This document shows positions 26,530 through 37,367 of a DNA stretch of 64,000 bases, in pieces; the stretch's first letter is position 1, and each line of letters opens with the position of its first letter. The position numbers and the translations under genes are program-made. The notes below the pieces were generated by a model, which had not been told where the DNA came from, ran no database searches, and saw only the letters and a program-made list of their open reading frames with translations. Source of the DNA: Bacteroides sp. OM05-12 (GTDB taxonomy: Bacteria > Bacteroidota > Bacteroidia > Bacteroidales > Bacteroidaceae). The stretch is from the NCBI RefSeq assembly GCF_003438995.1, contig NZ_QSUN01000012.1:37983-101982 (forward strand). The letters run 5' to 3'.

Positions 26530-27522
26530 TTATTCTTTATCTAATTTATATTTAGAAATATCAGTTCCAAACGATAGATTCAGACTCTCGAGCAAATCAT
26601 CAAGCTCCGTGAGCGATTTCTTACCGAAGTTTCTGAACTTGAGCAGATCGGTCTTATTGAACTGTACAAGATCTCCTAATGTTTCAACATCAGCAGCCTT
26701 CAAACAGTTAAGCGCACGTACTGACAAGTCCATATCAACAAGCTTCGTCTTAAGCAACTGACGCATATGCAATACCTCTTCATCAAATTCTTCATTCCCG
26801 TCAGAATCACTCGTTTCAAGAGTAATCTTCTCATCAGAGAATAACATAAAGTGATAAATCAATATTTTAGCAGCTTCTTTCAAAGCATCTTTCGGGTGAA
26901 TGGAACCATCCGTTGTAATCTCAAGAACCAATTTCTCATAGTCAGTTTTCTGTTCTACACGGTAGTTTTCTACTTGGTACTTAACATTACGAATCGGAGT
27001 ATAAATAGAATCAATTGGAATTACATTCACATCGGTACAGAGTTCCTGATTTTCAGTATAAGGAACGTATCCGCGACCTTTGTTGATTGTAAGATCAATT
27101 TGCATTGTTGCTTTTGAATCTAAATGGCAAATAACTAATTCAGGATTTAACACTTCAAATCCAGTCAAATACTTACCTATATCACCTGCCTTAAATTCAC
27201 TAGAATTCTCGATAGTTATACTAACCTTTTCGCTCTCGAATTCTTCAACAACTTGCTTGAATCTCACTTGTTTAAGATTCAAGATAATGTTGGTTACATC
27301 CTCCTTAACTCCCGGTACAGAAGAGAATTCATGCTCAACACCATCAATTTTGATAGTAGTAATAGCAAATCCTTCCAAAGAAGAAAGAAGAATACGGCGC
27401 AAAGCATTACCTACAGTAATACCGAAACCAGGTTCTAACGGACGAAACTCAAACTTACCAAATTTGGAATCCGCCTCCAACATTAATACTTTATCAGGTT
27501 TTTGAAATGCTAATATCGCCAT
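26530..27522 (-). CDS. rpoA: RNA polymerase alpha subunit
   Basis: 330 aa: N-terminal dimerisation domain (about 1-230, with [22 protein letters not shown]) and C-terminal DNA/activator-binding domain (about 255-320, [19 protein letters not shown]). It assembles the polymerase core and contacts upstream DNA and regulators. Placed between rpsD (11-base gap) and rplQ, the alpha-operon order. Confidence 0.98.
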   Translation of the reverse strand: MAILAFQKPDKVLMLEADSKFGKFEFRPLEPGFGITVGNALRRILLSSLEGFAITTIKIDGVEHEFSSVPGVKEDVTNIILNLKQVRFKQVVEEFESEKVSITIENSSEFKAGDIGKYLTGFEVLNPELVICHLDSKATMQIDLTINKGRGYVPYTENQELCTDVNVIPIDSIYTPIRNVKYQVENYRVEQKTDYEKLVLEITTDGSIHPKDALKEAAKILIYHFMLFSDEKITLETSDSDGNEEFDEEVLHMRQLLKTKLVDMDLSVRALNCLKAADVETLGDLVQFNKTDLLKFRNFGKKSLTELDDLLESLNLSFGTDISKYKLDKE

Positions 27523-27533
27523 GAAATTAATTA

Positions 27534-28139
27534 TTATTTAGAATACAATTCTACAATCAAATGTTCTTTTATGTTTTCAGGAATGTCTGCTCTTTCAGGA
27601 ACATGCAATAATTTGCCGACTTTAGAGCTTTCGTCCCATTCCAACCAAGGATACTTGCTATGATTAAATCCTGCAAGTGCATTTCCGATCACTTCCAAAG
27701 ATTTTGATCTTTCACGAACACCAATCAATTGTCCCGGTTTCACTGCATAAGAAGGAATATTCACAACCTTTCCATCAACTGTAATGTGCTTATGACCTAC
27801 TAATTGACGGGCAGCTGCACGAGTAGGAGCAATACCTAAACGGAAAACAACATTATCAAGACGTGATTCAAGTGCTTGAAGTAAGGTTTCACCTGTAATA
27901 CCACTAGCACTAGCAGCCTTCTCAAACATATTACGGAATTGTTTTTCTAATACTCCGTAAGTATATTTAGCTTTTTGTTTTTCAGCAAGCATAATACCAT
28001 ATTCAGAAGTTTTTCTTCTTCTAGTATTACCATGCTGTCCGGGAGGATAGTTCTTCTTTGAAAGAACTTTGTCTGCTCCAAAAATACCTTCACCGAATTT
28101 ACGGGCAATTCTTGATTTTGGTCCAGTATATCTAGCCAT
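27534..28139 (-). CDS. rpsD: Ribosomal protein S4
   Basis: 201 aa, 16S rRNA assembly initiator. The S4 RNA-binding domain [26 protein letters not shown] (residues about 91-116) is intact. The N-terminus [21 protein letters not shown] lacks the zinc-cysteines of the C+ form. There is a 114-base gap to rpsK, the longest within this part of the cluster. Confidence 0.97.
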   Translation of the reverse strand: MARYTGPKSRIARKFGEGIFGADKVLSKKNYPPGQHGNTRRRKTSEYGIMLAEKQKAKYTYGVLEKQFRNMFEKAASASGITGETLLQALESRLDNVVFRLGIAPTRAAARQLVGHKHITVDGKVVNIPSYAVKPGQLIGVRERSKSLEVIGNALAGFNHSKYPWLEWDESSKVGKLLHVPERADIPENIKEHLIVELYSK

Positions 28140-28190
28140 TTTATTTTTAAAATTAAATTGTTACTAATGAACTCAATTTGTTGCAGCCGC

Positions 28191-28214
28191 GATTACAGAA
28201 AGGAAATTGTAATC
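28191..28214 (-). other. Small hairpin in the rpsK-rpsD gap
   Basis: Arms GATTACA / TGTAATC with a 10-base loop, upstream of rpsD. It may be an S4 autoregulatory or processing site; there is no direct support beyond its position. Confidence 0.3.
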
Positions 28215-28253
28215 CATTAACTAAACCAAGTTTCATCTTATAATAAGGAAAAC

Positions 28254-28643
28254 TTAAACTCTCCTTCTTTTAGGAGGACGACAACCATTATGTGGCAATG
28301 GAGTTACATCAATAATTTCCGTAACTTCGATGCCAGCTCCATGTATAGTTCTGATAGCAGACTCACGTCCGTTACCCGGTCCTTTAACATATGCTTTCAC
28401 CTTTCTCAAACCAAGATCAAACGCAATCTTTGCGCAATCTTGAGCAGCCATCTGTGCTGCATAAGGAGTATTCTTTTTAGAACCTCTAAATCCCATCTTT
28501 CCTGCAGAAGACCAAGAGATTATTTGACCTTCACTATTCGCGAGAGAAACTATAATATTGTTGAAAGATGAATGAACATGCAACTGTCCATTAGCATCAA
28601 CTTTTACATTTCTCTTCTTAGCTGCGACTGTTTTTTTTGCCAT
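28254..28643 (-). CDS. rpsK: Ribosomal protein S11
   Basis: 129 aa. Contains [25 protein letters not shown] and the C-terminal [18 protein letters not shown] tail typical of uS11, which lines the mRNA exit channel near the platform. Eleven bases after rpsM. Confidence 0.97.
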
Positions 28644-28654
28644 ATCAACAATTA

Positions 28655-29035
28655 TTATTTAGTAGCTTTTTTCTTATTTGCAACAGTTTTCTTTCTTCCC
28701 TTACGAGTACGTGCGTTATTCTTAGTACTTTGACCTCTTACCGGTAAACCGATACGATGACGCACACCACGATAACAACCAATGTCCATTAATCGCTTAA
28801 TGTTCAATTGTACTTCAGAACGAAGATCACCTTCAACTTTGAATCCAGCGCCAATAATCTCACGAATCTTAGCAGCTTGATCATCTGTCCAATCTTTCAC
28901 TTTAAGATCTCTGTCTATTCCTGCTTTATCTAAGATCTTTGCTGAACTACTACGACCTATACCATATATATAGGTTAACGCTATCTCACCTCTCTTGTTT
29001 TGAGGTAAATCTACACCAACTATTCTTATAGCCAT
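28655..29035 (-). CDS. rpsM: Ribosomal protein S13
   Basis: 126 aa, head protein contacting the P-site tRNA and the intersubunit bridge. [23 protein letters not shown], the [17 protein letters not shown] segment and the basic tail are as expected. First gene of the alpha-operon part, following rpmJ. Confidence 0.97.
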
Positions 29036-29068
29036 ATACTAAATTATTTTTTTTGCAAAAATAATAAA

Positions 29069-29185
29069 TTATCCTTGACGTTGTTTATACTTAGGATTTT
29101 TCTTGTTAATTACATACAAACGGCCATTACGTCTAACAATTTTGCATTCCGGCGTACGTTTCTTTAATGATGCTCTTACTTTCAT
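29069..29185 (-). CDS. rpmJ: Ribosomal protein L36, zinc-free form
   Basis: A 38-aa gene translated by hand: [14 protein letters not shown] ... NPKYKQRQG. Of the CxxC...C...H zinc set of classical L36 only one Cys remains, and the final His is Tyr, so this is the C- (zinc-independent) form. It sits between infA and rpsM as in most bacteria. Confidence 0.93.
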   Translation of the reverse strand: MKVRASLKKRTPECKIVRRNGRLYVINKKNPKYKQRQG

Positions 29186-29196
29186 ATCTTATTTTA

Positions 29197-29415
29197 TTAT
29201 TTATATCTAAAAACAATTCTTCCTTTAGACAAGTCGTAAGGTGACATTTCCACCCTGACCTTATCACCGGGTAAAATTTTAATGTAATGCATTCGCATCT
29301 TGCCTGAGATATGTGCTGTAATCTCATGCCCGTTTTCTAACTCTACACGAAACATTGCATTAGACAATGCTTCTACAATTACTCCATCTTGTTCTATTGC
29401 GGATTGCTTTGCCAT
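29197..29415 (-). CDS. infA: Translation initiation factor IF-1
   Basis: 72 aa OB-fold protein ([40 protein letters not shown]). It binds the ribosomal A site and helps select the start codon. It lies 7 bases after map and 11 before rpmJ. Confidence 0.97.
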   Translation of the reverse strand: MAKQSAIEQDGVIVEALSNAMFRVELENGHEITAHISGKMRMHYIKILPGDKVRVEMSPYDLSKGRIVFRYK

Positions 29416-29422
29416 ATATTAA

Positions 29423-30220
29423 TTAAATTGCTTTATTTCCTAAAACTTGTTCTACAAACTCAAATGAGGATAATATATCTGCCTTTCCAACACCAACAGC
29501 AATTGTATGTTCAAAATGAGCAGCAAATTTCCGGTCTTTTGTACGTACAGTCCAACCGTCTCTTTCCATTACTATTTGACGACTGCCTTGTGTTATCATC
29601 GGCTCGATAGCAATACACATTCCTTTTTTAAGAAGTGTACCATACCCCCTTTTTCCATAATTGGGAACTTGAGGTTCTTCATGCATTTCCTTACCAATCC
29701 CATGACCAACAAATTCCCTGACAACGCCAAAAGAATTAGATTCACAATGTTGCTGAATTGCATACCCTATATCACCAAGCCGTTTACCCTGAACTGCATT
29801 CTCTATTCCTAAATAAAGAGCTTCTTTTGTTGTTTCCAAAAGATGATACACCTCCGGTTCAACTTCACCCACACAAAAGGTATAAGCGGAATCTCCACAG
29901 AAACCATTCATAAAAGTACCACAATCAACTGAAACAATATCACCATCTTTCAACGGAATATCATTAGGAATTCCATGAACTACCTGATCATTGACCGAAG
30001 TACAGAGTGCATTTGGGAAAGGAGATCCATATTGATTTGGAAATCCTTTAAAAGTAGGAATAGCCCCATTATCTCTAATGAACTCTTCTGCTACTTTATC
30101 CAATTCCCGTGTCGTAACACCTGGCTTTATCAATTTTGCTACTTCCGCCAAAGTTCTACCAACAAGCAGATTACTCTGTCGTAACAACTCTATTTCCTCT
30201 TCTGTTTTAAGAAATATCAT
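29423..30220 (-). CDS. map: Methionine aminopeptidase, type I
   Basis: Removes the initiator methionine. 265 aa with the pita-bread fold. Metal ligands are visible in order: SVDCGTF and GDSAYTF (two Asp), GHGIGKEMHEEP (His), IEPMI (Glu) and FEHTIAV (Glu). It is 10 bases after secY. No adk gene lies between secY and map, unlike in many other phyla. Confidence 0.96.
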   Translation of the reverse strand: MIFLKTEEEIELLRQSNLLVGRTLAEVAKLIKPGVTTRELDKVAEEFIRDNGAIPTFKGFPNQYGSPFPNALCTSVNDQVVHGIPNDIPLKDGDIVSVDCGTFMNGFCGDSAYTFCVGEVEPEVYHLLETTKEALYLGIENAVQGKRLGDIGYAIQQHCESNSFGVVREFVGHGIGKEMHEEPQVPNYGKRGYGTLLKKGMCIAIEPMITQGSRQIVMERDGWTVRTKDRKFAAHFEHTIAVGVGKADILSSFEFVEQVLGNKAI

Positions 30221-30230
30221 TTCTTAAAAA

Positions 30231-31577
30231 TTAATAAGCGGCAACACCACCAGTACGTCCCTTAATTCTTCCAGACTTCAACAGTCCATCATAGTGTCTC
30301 ATTAACAGATGACTCTCTACTTGCTGAAGAGTATCCAAAACAACACCAACAAGAATCAATAAAGATGTACCACCAAAAAATTGTGCAAACTCAGCTTTTA
30401 CACCAAACACACCAGCAAACGCAGGCATAATAGCAACTAAAGCCAAAAAGAAAGAACCTGGTAAAGTAATACGAGACATAATCTCATCAATATATTCCGC
30501 AGTCTTCTTTCCCGGCTTAATGCCTGGTATAAAACCATTATTTCTCTTCATATCCTCAGCCATCTGGGTAGGATTAATTGTAATTGCTGTATAAAAATAA
30601 GTAAATAATATAATCATAACAGCAAATATCAAGTTATACCAGAATCCAGTATGGTCAGTCAAAGCACGCGCTACACCACTTGCACTTGCAACATTTGAAT
30701 AACCAATAAATGCAATTGGAATAAACATTATTGCTTGAGCAAAAATAATAGGCATCACATTTGCAGCATTAACTTTCAAAGGTATATACTGTCTTGCACC
30801 ACCGTATTGTTTATTACCAACAATTCTTTTTGCATATTGAACAGGAATTTTTCTAGTTCCTTGCACTAAAAGAATAGCAGCAGCAATAACAAGCAGTAAG
30901 AATACTATTTCAAATAAAAACATAATCAAACCACCAGCACCCGGAGAAGCCATTCTAGAAACTATTTCTTGGAACAAAGCCTGCGGCAAACGGGCAATAA
31001 TACCTACCAAAATAATAAATGAGATACCATTACCAATACCTTTATCCGTAATTCTTTCACCAAGCCATAGAATAAACATACTACCAGCTGCCAATATAAT
31101 GGTAGAAGTAATCATAAACACTGTCCAATCTAAAGAAGCATTTAAAGAAGGACCTGCCTGCATTTTAAGATTAATCAAATATGAAGGTGCTTGGAATAAC
31201 AATATAGCAATTGTTAAATAACGCGTATATTGATTGATCTTTCTTCTGCCGCTTTCTCCCTCACGTTGCAATTTCTGAAAGTAAGGAACAGCAATTGCCA
31301 AAAGTTGAATAACAATTGATGCTGAGATATAAGGCATAATCCCTAACGCAAAAATAGAAGCATTAGAAAATGCTCCTCCAGAGAACATATTTAACAAGGC
31401 TAAAAGACCTTCACTCGTTTGCTGATGTAATTGAGTCAACATTGCCGGATTAATTCCTGGCAGAACGACATAAGATCCGAACCTATAAATCGCGACAAAC
31501 AATATAGTGATGAGGATCCGTTGTCTCAGATCCTCAATCTTCCATATATTCTTTAATGTTTCAATAGATTTTCTCAT
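30231..31577 (-). CDS. secY: Preprotein translocase subunit SecY
   Basis: 448-aa channel of the Sec translocon with ten transmembrane helices; contains GIMPYISASIVIQLL and the INQYTRYLTI segment, plus the conserved cytoplasmic loops that bind ribosome and SecA. Four bases after rplO. Its partner secE is at 57048. Confidence 0.97.
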   Translation of the reverse strand: MRKSIETLKNIWKIEDLRQRILITILFVAIYRFGSYVVLPGINPAMLTQLHQQTSEGLLALLNMFSGGAFSNASIFALGIMPYISASIVIQLLAIAVPYFQKLQREGESGRRKINQYTRYLTIAILLFQAPSYLINLKMQAGPSLNASLDWTVFMITSTIILAAGSMFILWLGERITDKGIGNGISFIILVGIIARLPQALFQEIVSRMASPGAGGLIMFLFEIVFLLLVIAAAILLVQGTRKIPVQYAKRIVGNKQYGGARQYIPLKVNAANVMPIIFAQAIMFIPIAFIGYSNVASASGVARALTDHTGFWYNLIFAVMIILFTYFYTAITINPTQMAEDMKRNNGFIPGIKPGKKTAEYIDEIMSRITLPGSFFLALVAIMPAFAGVFGVKAEFAQFFGGTSLLILVGVVLDTLQQVESHLLMRHYDGLLKSGRIKGRTGGVAAY

Positions 31578-31581
31578 TGAA

Positions 31582-32028
31582 TCAGAGTTTTACTGCATTT
31601 CCACCTACTGCTTCTATAGCCGCAACTGCACTTTTTGAAAAAGCATTCGCTTCTACATCAAGTTTAGAAGTAAGGCTACCGTTGCCTAGTATTTTCACTA
31701 ACTGATTTGAAGAAATATAACCAGCAGCAACAAAATCACTGATTCCAACTTTTGACAAATTGTTTGCTTCAGCCATTTTCTGTACAGTATCAAGATTGAT
31801 AGCTTTGTACTCTACACGGTTAATATTCTTAAAACCAAATTTTGGAACACGACGTTGAAGAGGCATCTGTCCACCTTCAAAACCGATCTTTCTAGAATAT
31901 CCAGATCTAGATTTTGCGCCTTTGTGTCCTCTTGTTGAAGTACCTCCTAGACCAGAACCCGGTCCACGACCAATTCTCTTTCTAGTTTTCGTAGATCCTT
32001 CAGCAGGCTTTAAATTATTTAAGTTCAT
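31582..32028 (-). CDS. rplO: Ribosomal protein L15
   Basis: 148 aa from the ATG at 32028 ([26 protein letters not shown]). A longer frame opens at a TTG upstream but would overlap rpmD. Gly-rich N-terminus and [18 protein letters not shown] are family typical. L15 stabilises the core of the large subunit. Confidence 0.96.
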   Translation of the reverse strand: MNLNNLKPAEGSTKTRKRIGRGPGSGLGGTSTRGHKGAKSRSGYSRKIGFEGGQMPLQRRVPKFGFKNINRVEYKAINLDTVQKMAEANNLSKVGISDFVAAGYISSNQLVKILGNGSLTSKLDVEANAFSKSAVAAIEAVGGNAVKL

Positions 32029-32059
32029 ATTGTAATATTTTTTACTATTCAACAATAAA

Positions 32060-32236
32060 TTACTTAACAACGGTAACTAAGTGTTTTACTTTCTCTACCA
32101 TTCCAAGAATTGAAGGAGTACATTCGTGCTCAACAACACGATTTAATTTACGAAGTCCTAGTGCATCGAGTGTTCTTTTCTGATCTGCCGGAGCACCAAT
32201 TCTACTTTTAATTTGTTTAATCTTTATAGTTGACAT
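32060..32236 (-). CDS. rpmD: Ribosomal protein L30
   Basis: 58 aa translated by hand: [20 protein letters not shown] ... KHLVTVVK. It matches uL30 in length and in the [21 protein letters not shown] motif. Its ATG is preceded by a perfect AAGGAGG, rare in this phylum. Confidence 0.93.
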   Translation of the reverse strand: MSTIKIKQIKSRIGAPADQKRTLDALGLRKLNRVVEHECTPSILGMVEKVKHLVTVVK

Positions 32237-32245
32237 AAAACCTCC

Positions 32246-32764
32246 TTATCCTCTAAATACTTTATCCATACTTATACCTCGGTTTTGAGCAACCATTCTG
32301 GCATCTCTCATTTCTCCTAACGCCAAAATTGTAGCTTTAACCAAATTATGTGGGTTTGACGAACCTTTAGATTTCGCTAAAACGTCTGTTACACCTACAC
32401 TTTCCAAAACAGCACGCATAGCACCGCCAGCCACAACACCTGTACCAGTAGAAGCAGGCTTAATGAATACTTCAGCACCACCAAATTTTGCAGACTGTTC
32501 ATGAGGTACAGTACCTTTCAAAACCGGAACTCTTGTCAGATTCTTTTTTGCAGACTCAACACCTTTAGCAATAGCTGCTGTCACTTCACCTGCTTTACCA
32601 AGTCCCCAACCAATAATTCCATCTTCATTACCAACTACCACTATTGCAGAAAAGCTGAAAGTTCTACCACCTTTAGTTACTTTAGTAACACGGTTAATAG
32701 CAACTAATCTATCTTTCAATTCAATATCGTTAGTTATTTTAACTCTATTATTTACTCCTGCCAT
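32246..32764 (-). CDS. rpsE: Ribosomal protein S5
   Basis: 172 aa with the double-stranded RNA-binding-like S5 N-domain ([20 protein letters not shown]) and C-terminal domain ending [14 protein letters not shown]. Located near the mRNA entry channel; contributes to accuracy. Between rplR (6-base gap) and rpmD. Confidence 0.97.
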   Translation of the reverse strand: MAGVNNRVKITNDIELKDRLVAINRVTKVTKGGRTFSFSAIVVVGNEDGIIGWGLGKAGEVTAAIAKGVESAKKNLTRVPVLKGTVPHEQSAKFGGAEVFIKPASTGTGVVAGGAMRAVLESVGVTDVLAKSKGSSNPHNLVKATILALGEMRDARMVAQNRGISMDKVFRG

Positions 32765-32770
32765 AATTGA

Positions 32771-33115
32771 TTAAAATTTAAGTCCACCGTTACGAGCAGC
32801 ATCAGCTACCTCTTTTATTCTCCCATGATATAAGTAACCGTTACGGTCGAATACGACAGTCGTAATGCCAGCTTCCTGAGCTTTTTTAGCAACTAGTTCA
32901 CCAACTTTAGCAGCTTGTTCCTTTTTAGGCAACTTATTTTCTAAACCTAAAGAAGAAGCAGCAGCCAACGTTTTTCCCGATAAATCATCGATTATTTGAA
33001 CATAAATCTGCTTGTTACTTCTAAATACACTCATACGTGGACATTCAGTAGTACCTGAAATCTTATTACGTACTCTATATTTAATTTTTATTCGTCTTTC
33101 TAATTTTGTAGTCAT
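32771..33115 (-). CDS. rplR: Ribosomal protein L18
   Basis: 114 aa, binds 5S rRNA with L5. [19 protein letters not shown] and the [20 protein letters not shown] end are typical. It starts 21 bases after rplF. Confidence 0.97.
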   Translation of the reverse strand: MTTKLERRIKIKYRVRNKISGTTECPRMSVFRSNKQIYVQIIDDLSGKTLAAASSLGLENKLPKKEQAAKVGELVAKKAQEAGITTVVFDRNGYLYHGRIKEVADAARNGGLKF

Positions 33116-33136
33116 GATAATACAAATTTACGTAAA

Positions 33137-33691
33137 TTACTTAGCGCCGGCTGATTTACCAGACTTTCTGCGAATTTCTTCACCAACAAACTTAATACCT
33201 TTGCCTTTATAAGGTTCAGGTTTACGGAAAGAACGTATTTTAGAACAAACCTGACCAAGCAGCTGTTTATCGCATGATTCCAAAATAATAAGAGGATTCT
33301 TATTTCTTTCTGACTTAGTTTCAACCTTAATTTCGGGAGGTAATTGCATAAAGATATTATGCGTATATCCTAACGAAAAATCAATAATGTTACCATTATT
33401 TGAAGCACGATAACCAACACCTACCAACTCTAATTCCTTTTTATATCCTTCTGATACACCAACAACCATGTTATTGATCAATGAGCGATATAAACCATGG
33501 AACGCACGTTCTTGCTTTTCATCACTTTGACGGCTCAAAATAATATGTCCATCTTCAACAACTACGCTAATAAGTGGATTAACATATTGGCTTAATTCAC
33601 CTTTTGGTCCTTTTACAGTAACCACGTCATCCTTTAGAGTTACAGTAACTCCTGCTGGGATACTAATGGGTAATTTTCCTATTCTTGACAT
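33137..33691 (-). CDS. rplF: Ribosomal protein L6
   Basis: 184 aa with two similar L6 domains; signatures MSRIGKLPISIPAGVTV and PEPYKGKGIKFVGEEIRRK. Located at the base of the L7/L12 stalk near the factor-binding site. Its ATG has GGAGG 10 bases upstream. Confidence 0.97.
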   Translation of the reverse strand: MSRIGKLPISIPAGVTVTLKDDVVTVKGPKGELSQYVNPLISVVVEDGHIILSRQSDEKQERAFHGLYRSLINNMVVGVSEGYKKELELVGVGYRASNNGNIIDFSLGYTHNIFMQLPPEIKVETKSERNKNPLIILESCDKQLLGQVCSKIRSFRKPEPYKGKGIKFVGEEIRRKSGKSAGAK

Positions 33692-33709
33692 TGCTTGTTT
33701 CCTCCTAAA

Positions 33710-34105
33710 TTAATATACATAACACAAAACTTCACCACCAATCTTCAAATCAGCAGCCTCTTTGTTAGTCATTACACCTTTGGAAGTAGATATTATAGCA
33801 ATACCCAAACCATTAATAACACGTGGCATATCTTTATATCCAGTATACTTACGCATACCCGGAGAAGATATTCTTTCCAACTTCTTAATTGCATTCACCT
33901 TATTTACAGGATCATACTTCAAAGCAACTTTTATAGTACCTTGAGGTCCGTCTTCTACAAACTTATAATTAAGAATGTAGCCCTTTTCAAAAAGGATTTT
34001 TGTAATTTCCTTTTTAAGATTTGAGGCAGGAACTTCTACAATTCTATGCTTAGCATTGATTGCATTTCTCAACCTCGTTAAATAATCTGCTATTGGATCT
34101 GTCAT
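33710..34105 (-). CDS. rpsH: Ribosomal protein S8
   Basis: 131 aa; MTDPIADYLTRLRNAINAKH start and GIAIISTSKGVMTNKEA end motif. Binds the central domain of 16S rRNA; in E. coli it also represses the spc operon. Fifty-two bases after rpsN. Confidence 0.97.
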   Translation of the reverse strand: MTDPIADYLTRLRNAINAKHRIVEVPASNLKKEITKILFEKGYILNYKFVEDGPQGTIKVALKYDPVNKVNAIKKLERISSPGMRKYTGYKDMPRVINGLGIAIISTSKGVMTNKEAADLKIGGEVLCYVY

Positions 34106-34157
34106 ATAAAAATAATTAAATTAATCAGGACTACCCTGACAATATTTAAACAATAAT

Positions 34158-34427
34158 TTACCAGCTTGCTTTTTTCACTCCTGGAATAAGACCATTTGAA
34201 GCCATTTCACGGAATTGGATTCTTGAGATTCCAAATTGGCGAATATAACCTTTTGGACGACCCGTTAATTTGCAACGATTATGCAAACGAACAGGAGAAG
34301 CATTTTTAGGCAAAGCCTGCAAAGCTTCATAATCTCCGGCCTTTTTCAATTGAGCTCTTTTCTCAGCATACTTGGCTACGAGTTTAGCACGTTTTACTTC
34401 ACGTGCTTTCATAGATTCTTTTGCCAT
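34158..34427 (-). CDS. rpsN: Ribosomal protein S14, long zinc-free form
   Basis: 89 aa with [21 protein letters not shown]. Length and loss of the CxxC...CxxC set show the C- form. Fits with the zinc-free L36 in the same operon. Confidence 0.96.
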   Translation of the reverse strand: MAKESMKAREVKRAKLVAKYAEKRAQLKKAGDYEALQALPKNASPVRLHNRCKLTGRPKGYIRQFGISRIQFREMASNGLIPGVKKASW

Positions 34428-34433
34428 ATTATA

Positions 34434-34991
34434 TTAGTCTTTTTTAGAACTTTTAAAAGGTAAACCAAATTCCTTCAATAATGCATATCCCTCTTCATCT
34501 GTTTCCGCAGAGGTTACAAAGGTAATATTCATTCCGAGAATTCTAGTAATACTATCAATATTTATTTCAGGAAAAATAATTTGCTCCTGAATTCCTAATG
34601 TATAATTACCTTTTCCATCAAATTTACTTTCGATACCCTTAAAGTCACGAATACGAGGCAATGCTACACGTACTAACTTCTCCAAGAATTCATACATTCT
34701 TTCACGACGCAAAGTTACCATAACACCAATAGGCATTTTTTTACGTAACTTAAAATTTGCAATATCCTTACGAGAAATAGTAGCTACAGCTTTTTGTCCT
34801 GTAATAGCAGTCATCTCATTTATAGCAACTTCAATTATTTTTTTATCAGCAACAGCCATTCCTAGACCTTGATTGATAACAATCTTCTTAAGAACAGGTA
34901 CTTGCATTGATGAAGAATACTGAAATTGTTTTTTTAATGCAGGCGCAATACGTTCTGCATATTCTTTCTTTAGGCTAGCAGTATTACTCAT
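34434..34991 (-). CDS. rplE: Ribosomal protein L5
   Basis: 185 aa, binds 5S rRNA and contacts the P-site tRNA. Contains [14 protein letters not shown] and [20 protein letters not shown]. Its ATG overlaps the rplX stop by one base, so the two are translationally coupled. Confidence 0.97.
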   Translation of the reverse strand: MSNTASLKKEYAERIAPALKKQFQYSSSMQVPVLKKIVINQGLGMAVADKKIIEVAINEMTAITGQKAVATISRKDIANFKLRKKMPIGVMVTLRRERMYEFLEKLVRVALPRIRDFKGIESKFDGKGNYTLGIQEQIIFPEINIDSITRILGMNITFVTSAETDEEGYALLKEFGLPFKSSKKD

Positions 34992-35314
34992 TATTTAATC
35001 TCCTCTCCTGATTTTTTAGAATAACGCACTAAAGTTCTTCCATCAGAACTCTCTTTTCTCCCAACACGTGTTGGCTTACCCGTTTTCGGATCAACTACAT
35101 TCAAGTTAGAGATATGTATAGCAGCTTCTTGCTTTACTATACCTCCCTGAGGATGTTTTGCACTTGGTTTAGTACTTTTAGATACCATATTGATACCTTC
35201 AACAAATGCACGTCCTTCTTTAACTAGAACTTTCAACACGCGACCAGTCTTACCTTTATCTTCACCAGCATTAACGTAAACTGTATCGCCTTTTTTAATA
35301 TGTAATTTACTCAT
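34991..35314 (-). CDS. rplX: Ribosomal protein L24
   Basis: 107 aa with an N-terminal KOW motif ([20 protein letters not shown]). Assembly initiator of the large subunit, near the exit tunnel. Overlaps rplE by one base. Confidence 0.97.
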   Translation of the reverse strand: MSKLHIKKGDTVYVNAGEDKGKTGRVLKVLVKEGRAFVEGINMVSKSTKPSAKHPQGGIVKQEAAIHISNLNVVDPKTGKPTRVGRKESSDGRTLVRYSKKSGEEIK

Positions 35315-35334
35315 TACTTAAATCTTTTACAATA

Positions 35335-35700
35335 TTAAAGTACTTCAGGTGCAAGTGATACAACTTTCATATTTACCGCACGAAGTTCTCTCGCCACTGG
35401 ACCGAAAATACGGCTTCCTCTTATTTCGCCGGCATTATTCAATAACACACAAGCATTATCATCAAAACGTATATAAGAACCATCCGGACGACGGATTTCT
35501 TTTTTAGTACGCACGATTAAAGCTTTTGACACAGCACCTTTTTTAATATCACTTGAGGGGATCACACTCTTCACAGAAACAACAATAATATCCCCAACAG
35601 AGGCGTAACGTCTTCTTGTACCACCTAAAACGCGGATACATAAAGCCTCTTTTGCTCCACTGTTGTCACAAACTGTGAGTCTCGATTCTGTTTGTATCAT
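35335..35700 (-). CDS. rplN: Ribosomal protein L14
   Basis: 121 aa; [19 protein letters not shown] and [13 protein letters not shown] motifs. Forms intersubunit bridges with 16S rRNA and is a docking site for silencing factors. Two bases after rpsQ. Confidence 0.97.
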   Translation of the reverse strand: MIQTESRLTVCDNSGAKEALCIRVLGGTRRRYASVGDIIVVSVKSVIPSSDIKKGAVSKALIVRTKKEIRRPDGSYIRFDDNACVLLNNAGEIRGSRIFGPVARELRAVNMKVVSLAPEVL

Positions 35701-35702
35701 AA

Positions 35703-35960
35703 TTACTTAGCTCTTTCGATTATTTCTACTAATCTCCATCTCTTAGTTTTGCTCAAAGGACGAGTTTCCATGATGCGAACAGTATCACCTATATTACATT
35801 CGTTCTTTTCGTCATGAGCATGGTATTTCTTCGTTTTACTAACGAACTTACCATAAATAGGGTGTTTTTCCTTGAACTTAGCAGCAACAGTAATGGTCTT
35901 ATCCATCTTATTGCTCAAAACGACACCCGTTCTTTCTTTTCTTAAATTTCTAGCTTCCAT
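35703..35960 (-). CDS. rpsQ: Ribosomal protein S17
   Basis: 85 aa from [20 protein letters not shown], the usual Bacteroidota N-terminus; an upstream ATG at 35969 (adding MVL) overlaps the rpmC stop by one base and cannot be excluded. OB-fold binding 16S rRNA ([16 protein letters not shown]). Confidence 0.93.
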   Translation of the reverse strand: MEARNLRKERTGVVLSNKMDKTITVAAKFKEKHPIYGKFVSKTKKYHAHDEKNECNIGDTVRIMETRPLSKTKRWRLVEIIERAK

Positions 35961-35968
35961 CAAGACCA

Positions 35969-36166
35969 TTATTTATTGTTAAGTTCTCTCTGACGCAATT
36001 CTGCTTTCATACGCGCAATCGTTCTGCGTAATTGTTTGATTTGTGCAGGATTATCCAACGGAGAGATAGAATGGTTCAACACCATTTGATTATAATTGGC
36101 AACTTCAGTCTCAATTCTTTCCACCAATTCATTGGTACCAATTTCTCTAATTTCTGCAATTTTCAT
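35969..36166 (-). CDS. rpmC: Ribosomal protein L29
   Basis: 65 aa, two-helix protein next to the exit tunnel. [18 protein letters not shown] and [20 protein letters not shown] are typical. Two to five bases separate it from rplP. Confidence 0.96.
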   Translation of the reverse strand: MKIAEIREIGTNELVERIETEVANYNQMVLNHSISPLDNPAQIKQLRRTIARMKAELRQRELNNK

Positions 36167-36171
36167 AACTC

Positions 36172-36606
36172 TTATGCATTTTGATTTTGAGTATCGTAAT
36201 CACGTCTAACTATAAACTTAGTAGTAACAGGAAGTTTTTGAGCCGCAAGGCGCAAAGCTTCTTTCGCAATTTCGTAGGATACACCTTCAGCTTCAATAAT
36301 AATTCTTCCTGGTGTAACTGGAGCGACAAACCCTTCTGGACTACCTTTACCTTTACCCATACGTACATCAGCAGGTTTTCTAGTAATCGGTTTATCAGGG
36401 AAAATACGAATCCAAATCTGTCCTTGACGTTGCATATATCTTGTCACTGCAATACGGGCAGCTTCAATTTGACGACCCGTAATCCATTTGGTTTCTAAAG
36501 CCTTAATCCCAAAAGAGCCAAAAGCCAACTGGTTCCCTCTTTGGGCATTACCTTTTGAACGGCCTTTCTGTTGTCTTCTGAATTTTGTCTTTTTCGGTTG
36601 TAACAT
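36172..36606 (-). CDS. rplP: Ribosomal protein L16
   Basis: 144 aa; [19 protein letters not shown] and the [20 protein letters not shown] loop that reaches the A site. Between rpsC (21-base gap) and rpmC. Confidence 0.97.
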   Translation of the reverse strand: MLQPKKTKFRRQQKGRSKGNAQRGNQLAFGSFGIKALETKWITGRQIEAARIAVTRYMQRQGQIWIRIFPDKPITRKPADVRMGKGKGSPEGFVAPVTPGRIIIEAEGVSYEIAKEALRLAAQKLPVTTKFIVRRDYDTQNQNA

Positions 36607-36627
36607 ATTTCCTAAAATTCAAATTCG

Positions 36628-37359
36628 TTAGCGATTGTTTTTCTTTCTTTTGAAGTTTTTTCCGCCGTTGCTTCCACCATTGTTTCCACGACCACCTTCT
36701 TTGTTTTGAGTAAAGTTAGGAGCTAATTCCTTCTTGCCATAAACTTCACCTCTACAAATCCAAACCTTTATACCGAGAAGACCTACTTTTGTCAATGCTT
36801 CTGCATGACAGTAATCAATGTCTGCTCTAAAAGTATGCAACGGAGTTCTTCCTTCTTTATACATTTCAGAACGAGCCATTTCAGCTCCATTCAAACGTCC
36901 TGAAATCTGCACCTTTATACCTTCTGCGCCCATACGCATTGTATTTGCGATAGCCATTTTAATGGCACGACGATAGGCAATTTTTCCTTCAACTTGGCGA
37001 GCGATATTATTTGCTACGATAACAGCATCAAGTTCCGGTCTCTTAACTTCAAAAATATTAATCTGAATATCTTTGTCTGTGATCTTCTTCAACTCCTCTT
37101 TCAGTTTATCAACTTCTTGACCACCTTTACCGATAATGATACCTGGACGTGCTGTACATACAGTAATAGTCACAAGCTTCAACGTACGTTCAATTACAAT
37201 TCTTGATACGCTAGCCTTGGCAAGTCTTGCATTCAGATATTTGCGGATTTTGCTATCTTCAAGTAAAGAATCACCATAATCATTTCCGCCATACCAATTG
37301 GAATCCCATCCTCTGATAATTCCTAAACGGTTACTTATTGGATTAACTTTTTGTCCCAT
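36628..37359 (-). CDS. rpsC: Ribosomal protein S3
   Basis: 243 aa. Type II KH domain with [16 protein letters not shown], then a C-terminal S3 domain. The tail (about the last 25 residues) is rich in Gly, Asn and Lys. Part of the mRNA entry channel. Confidence 0.97.
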   Translation of the reverse strand: MGQKVNPISNRLGIIRGWDSNWYGGNDYGDSLLEDSKIRKYLNARLAKASVSRIVIERTLKLVTITVCTARPGIIIGKGGQEVDKLKEELKKITDKDIQINIFEVKRPELDAVIVANNIARQVEGKIAYRRAIKMAIANTMRMGAEGIKVQISGRLNGAEMARSEMYKEGRTPLHTFRADIDYCHAEALTKVGLLGIKVWICRGEVYGKKELAPNFTQNKEGGRGNNGGSNGGKNFKRKKNNR

Positions 37360-37367
37360 CCTAGCCT

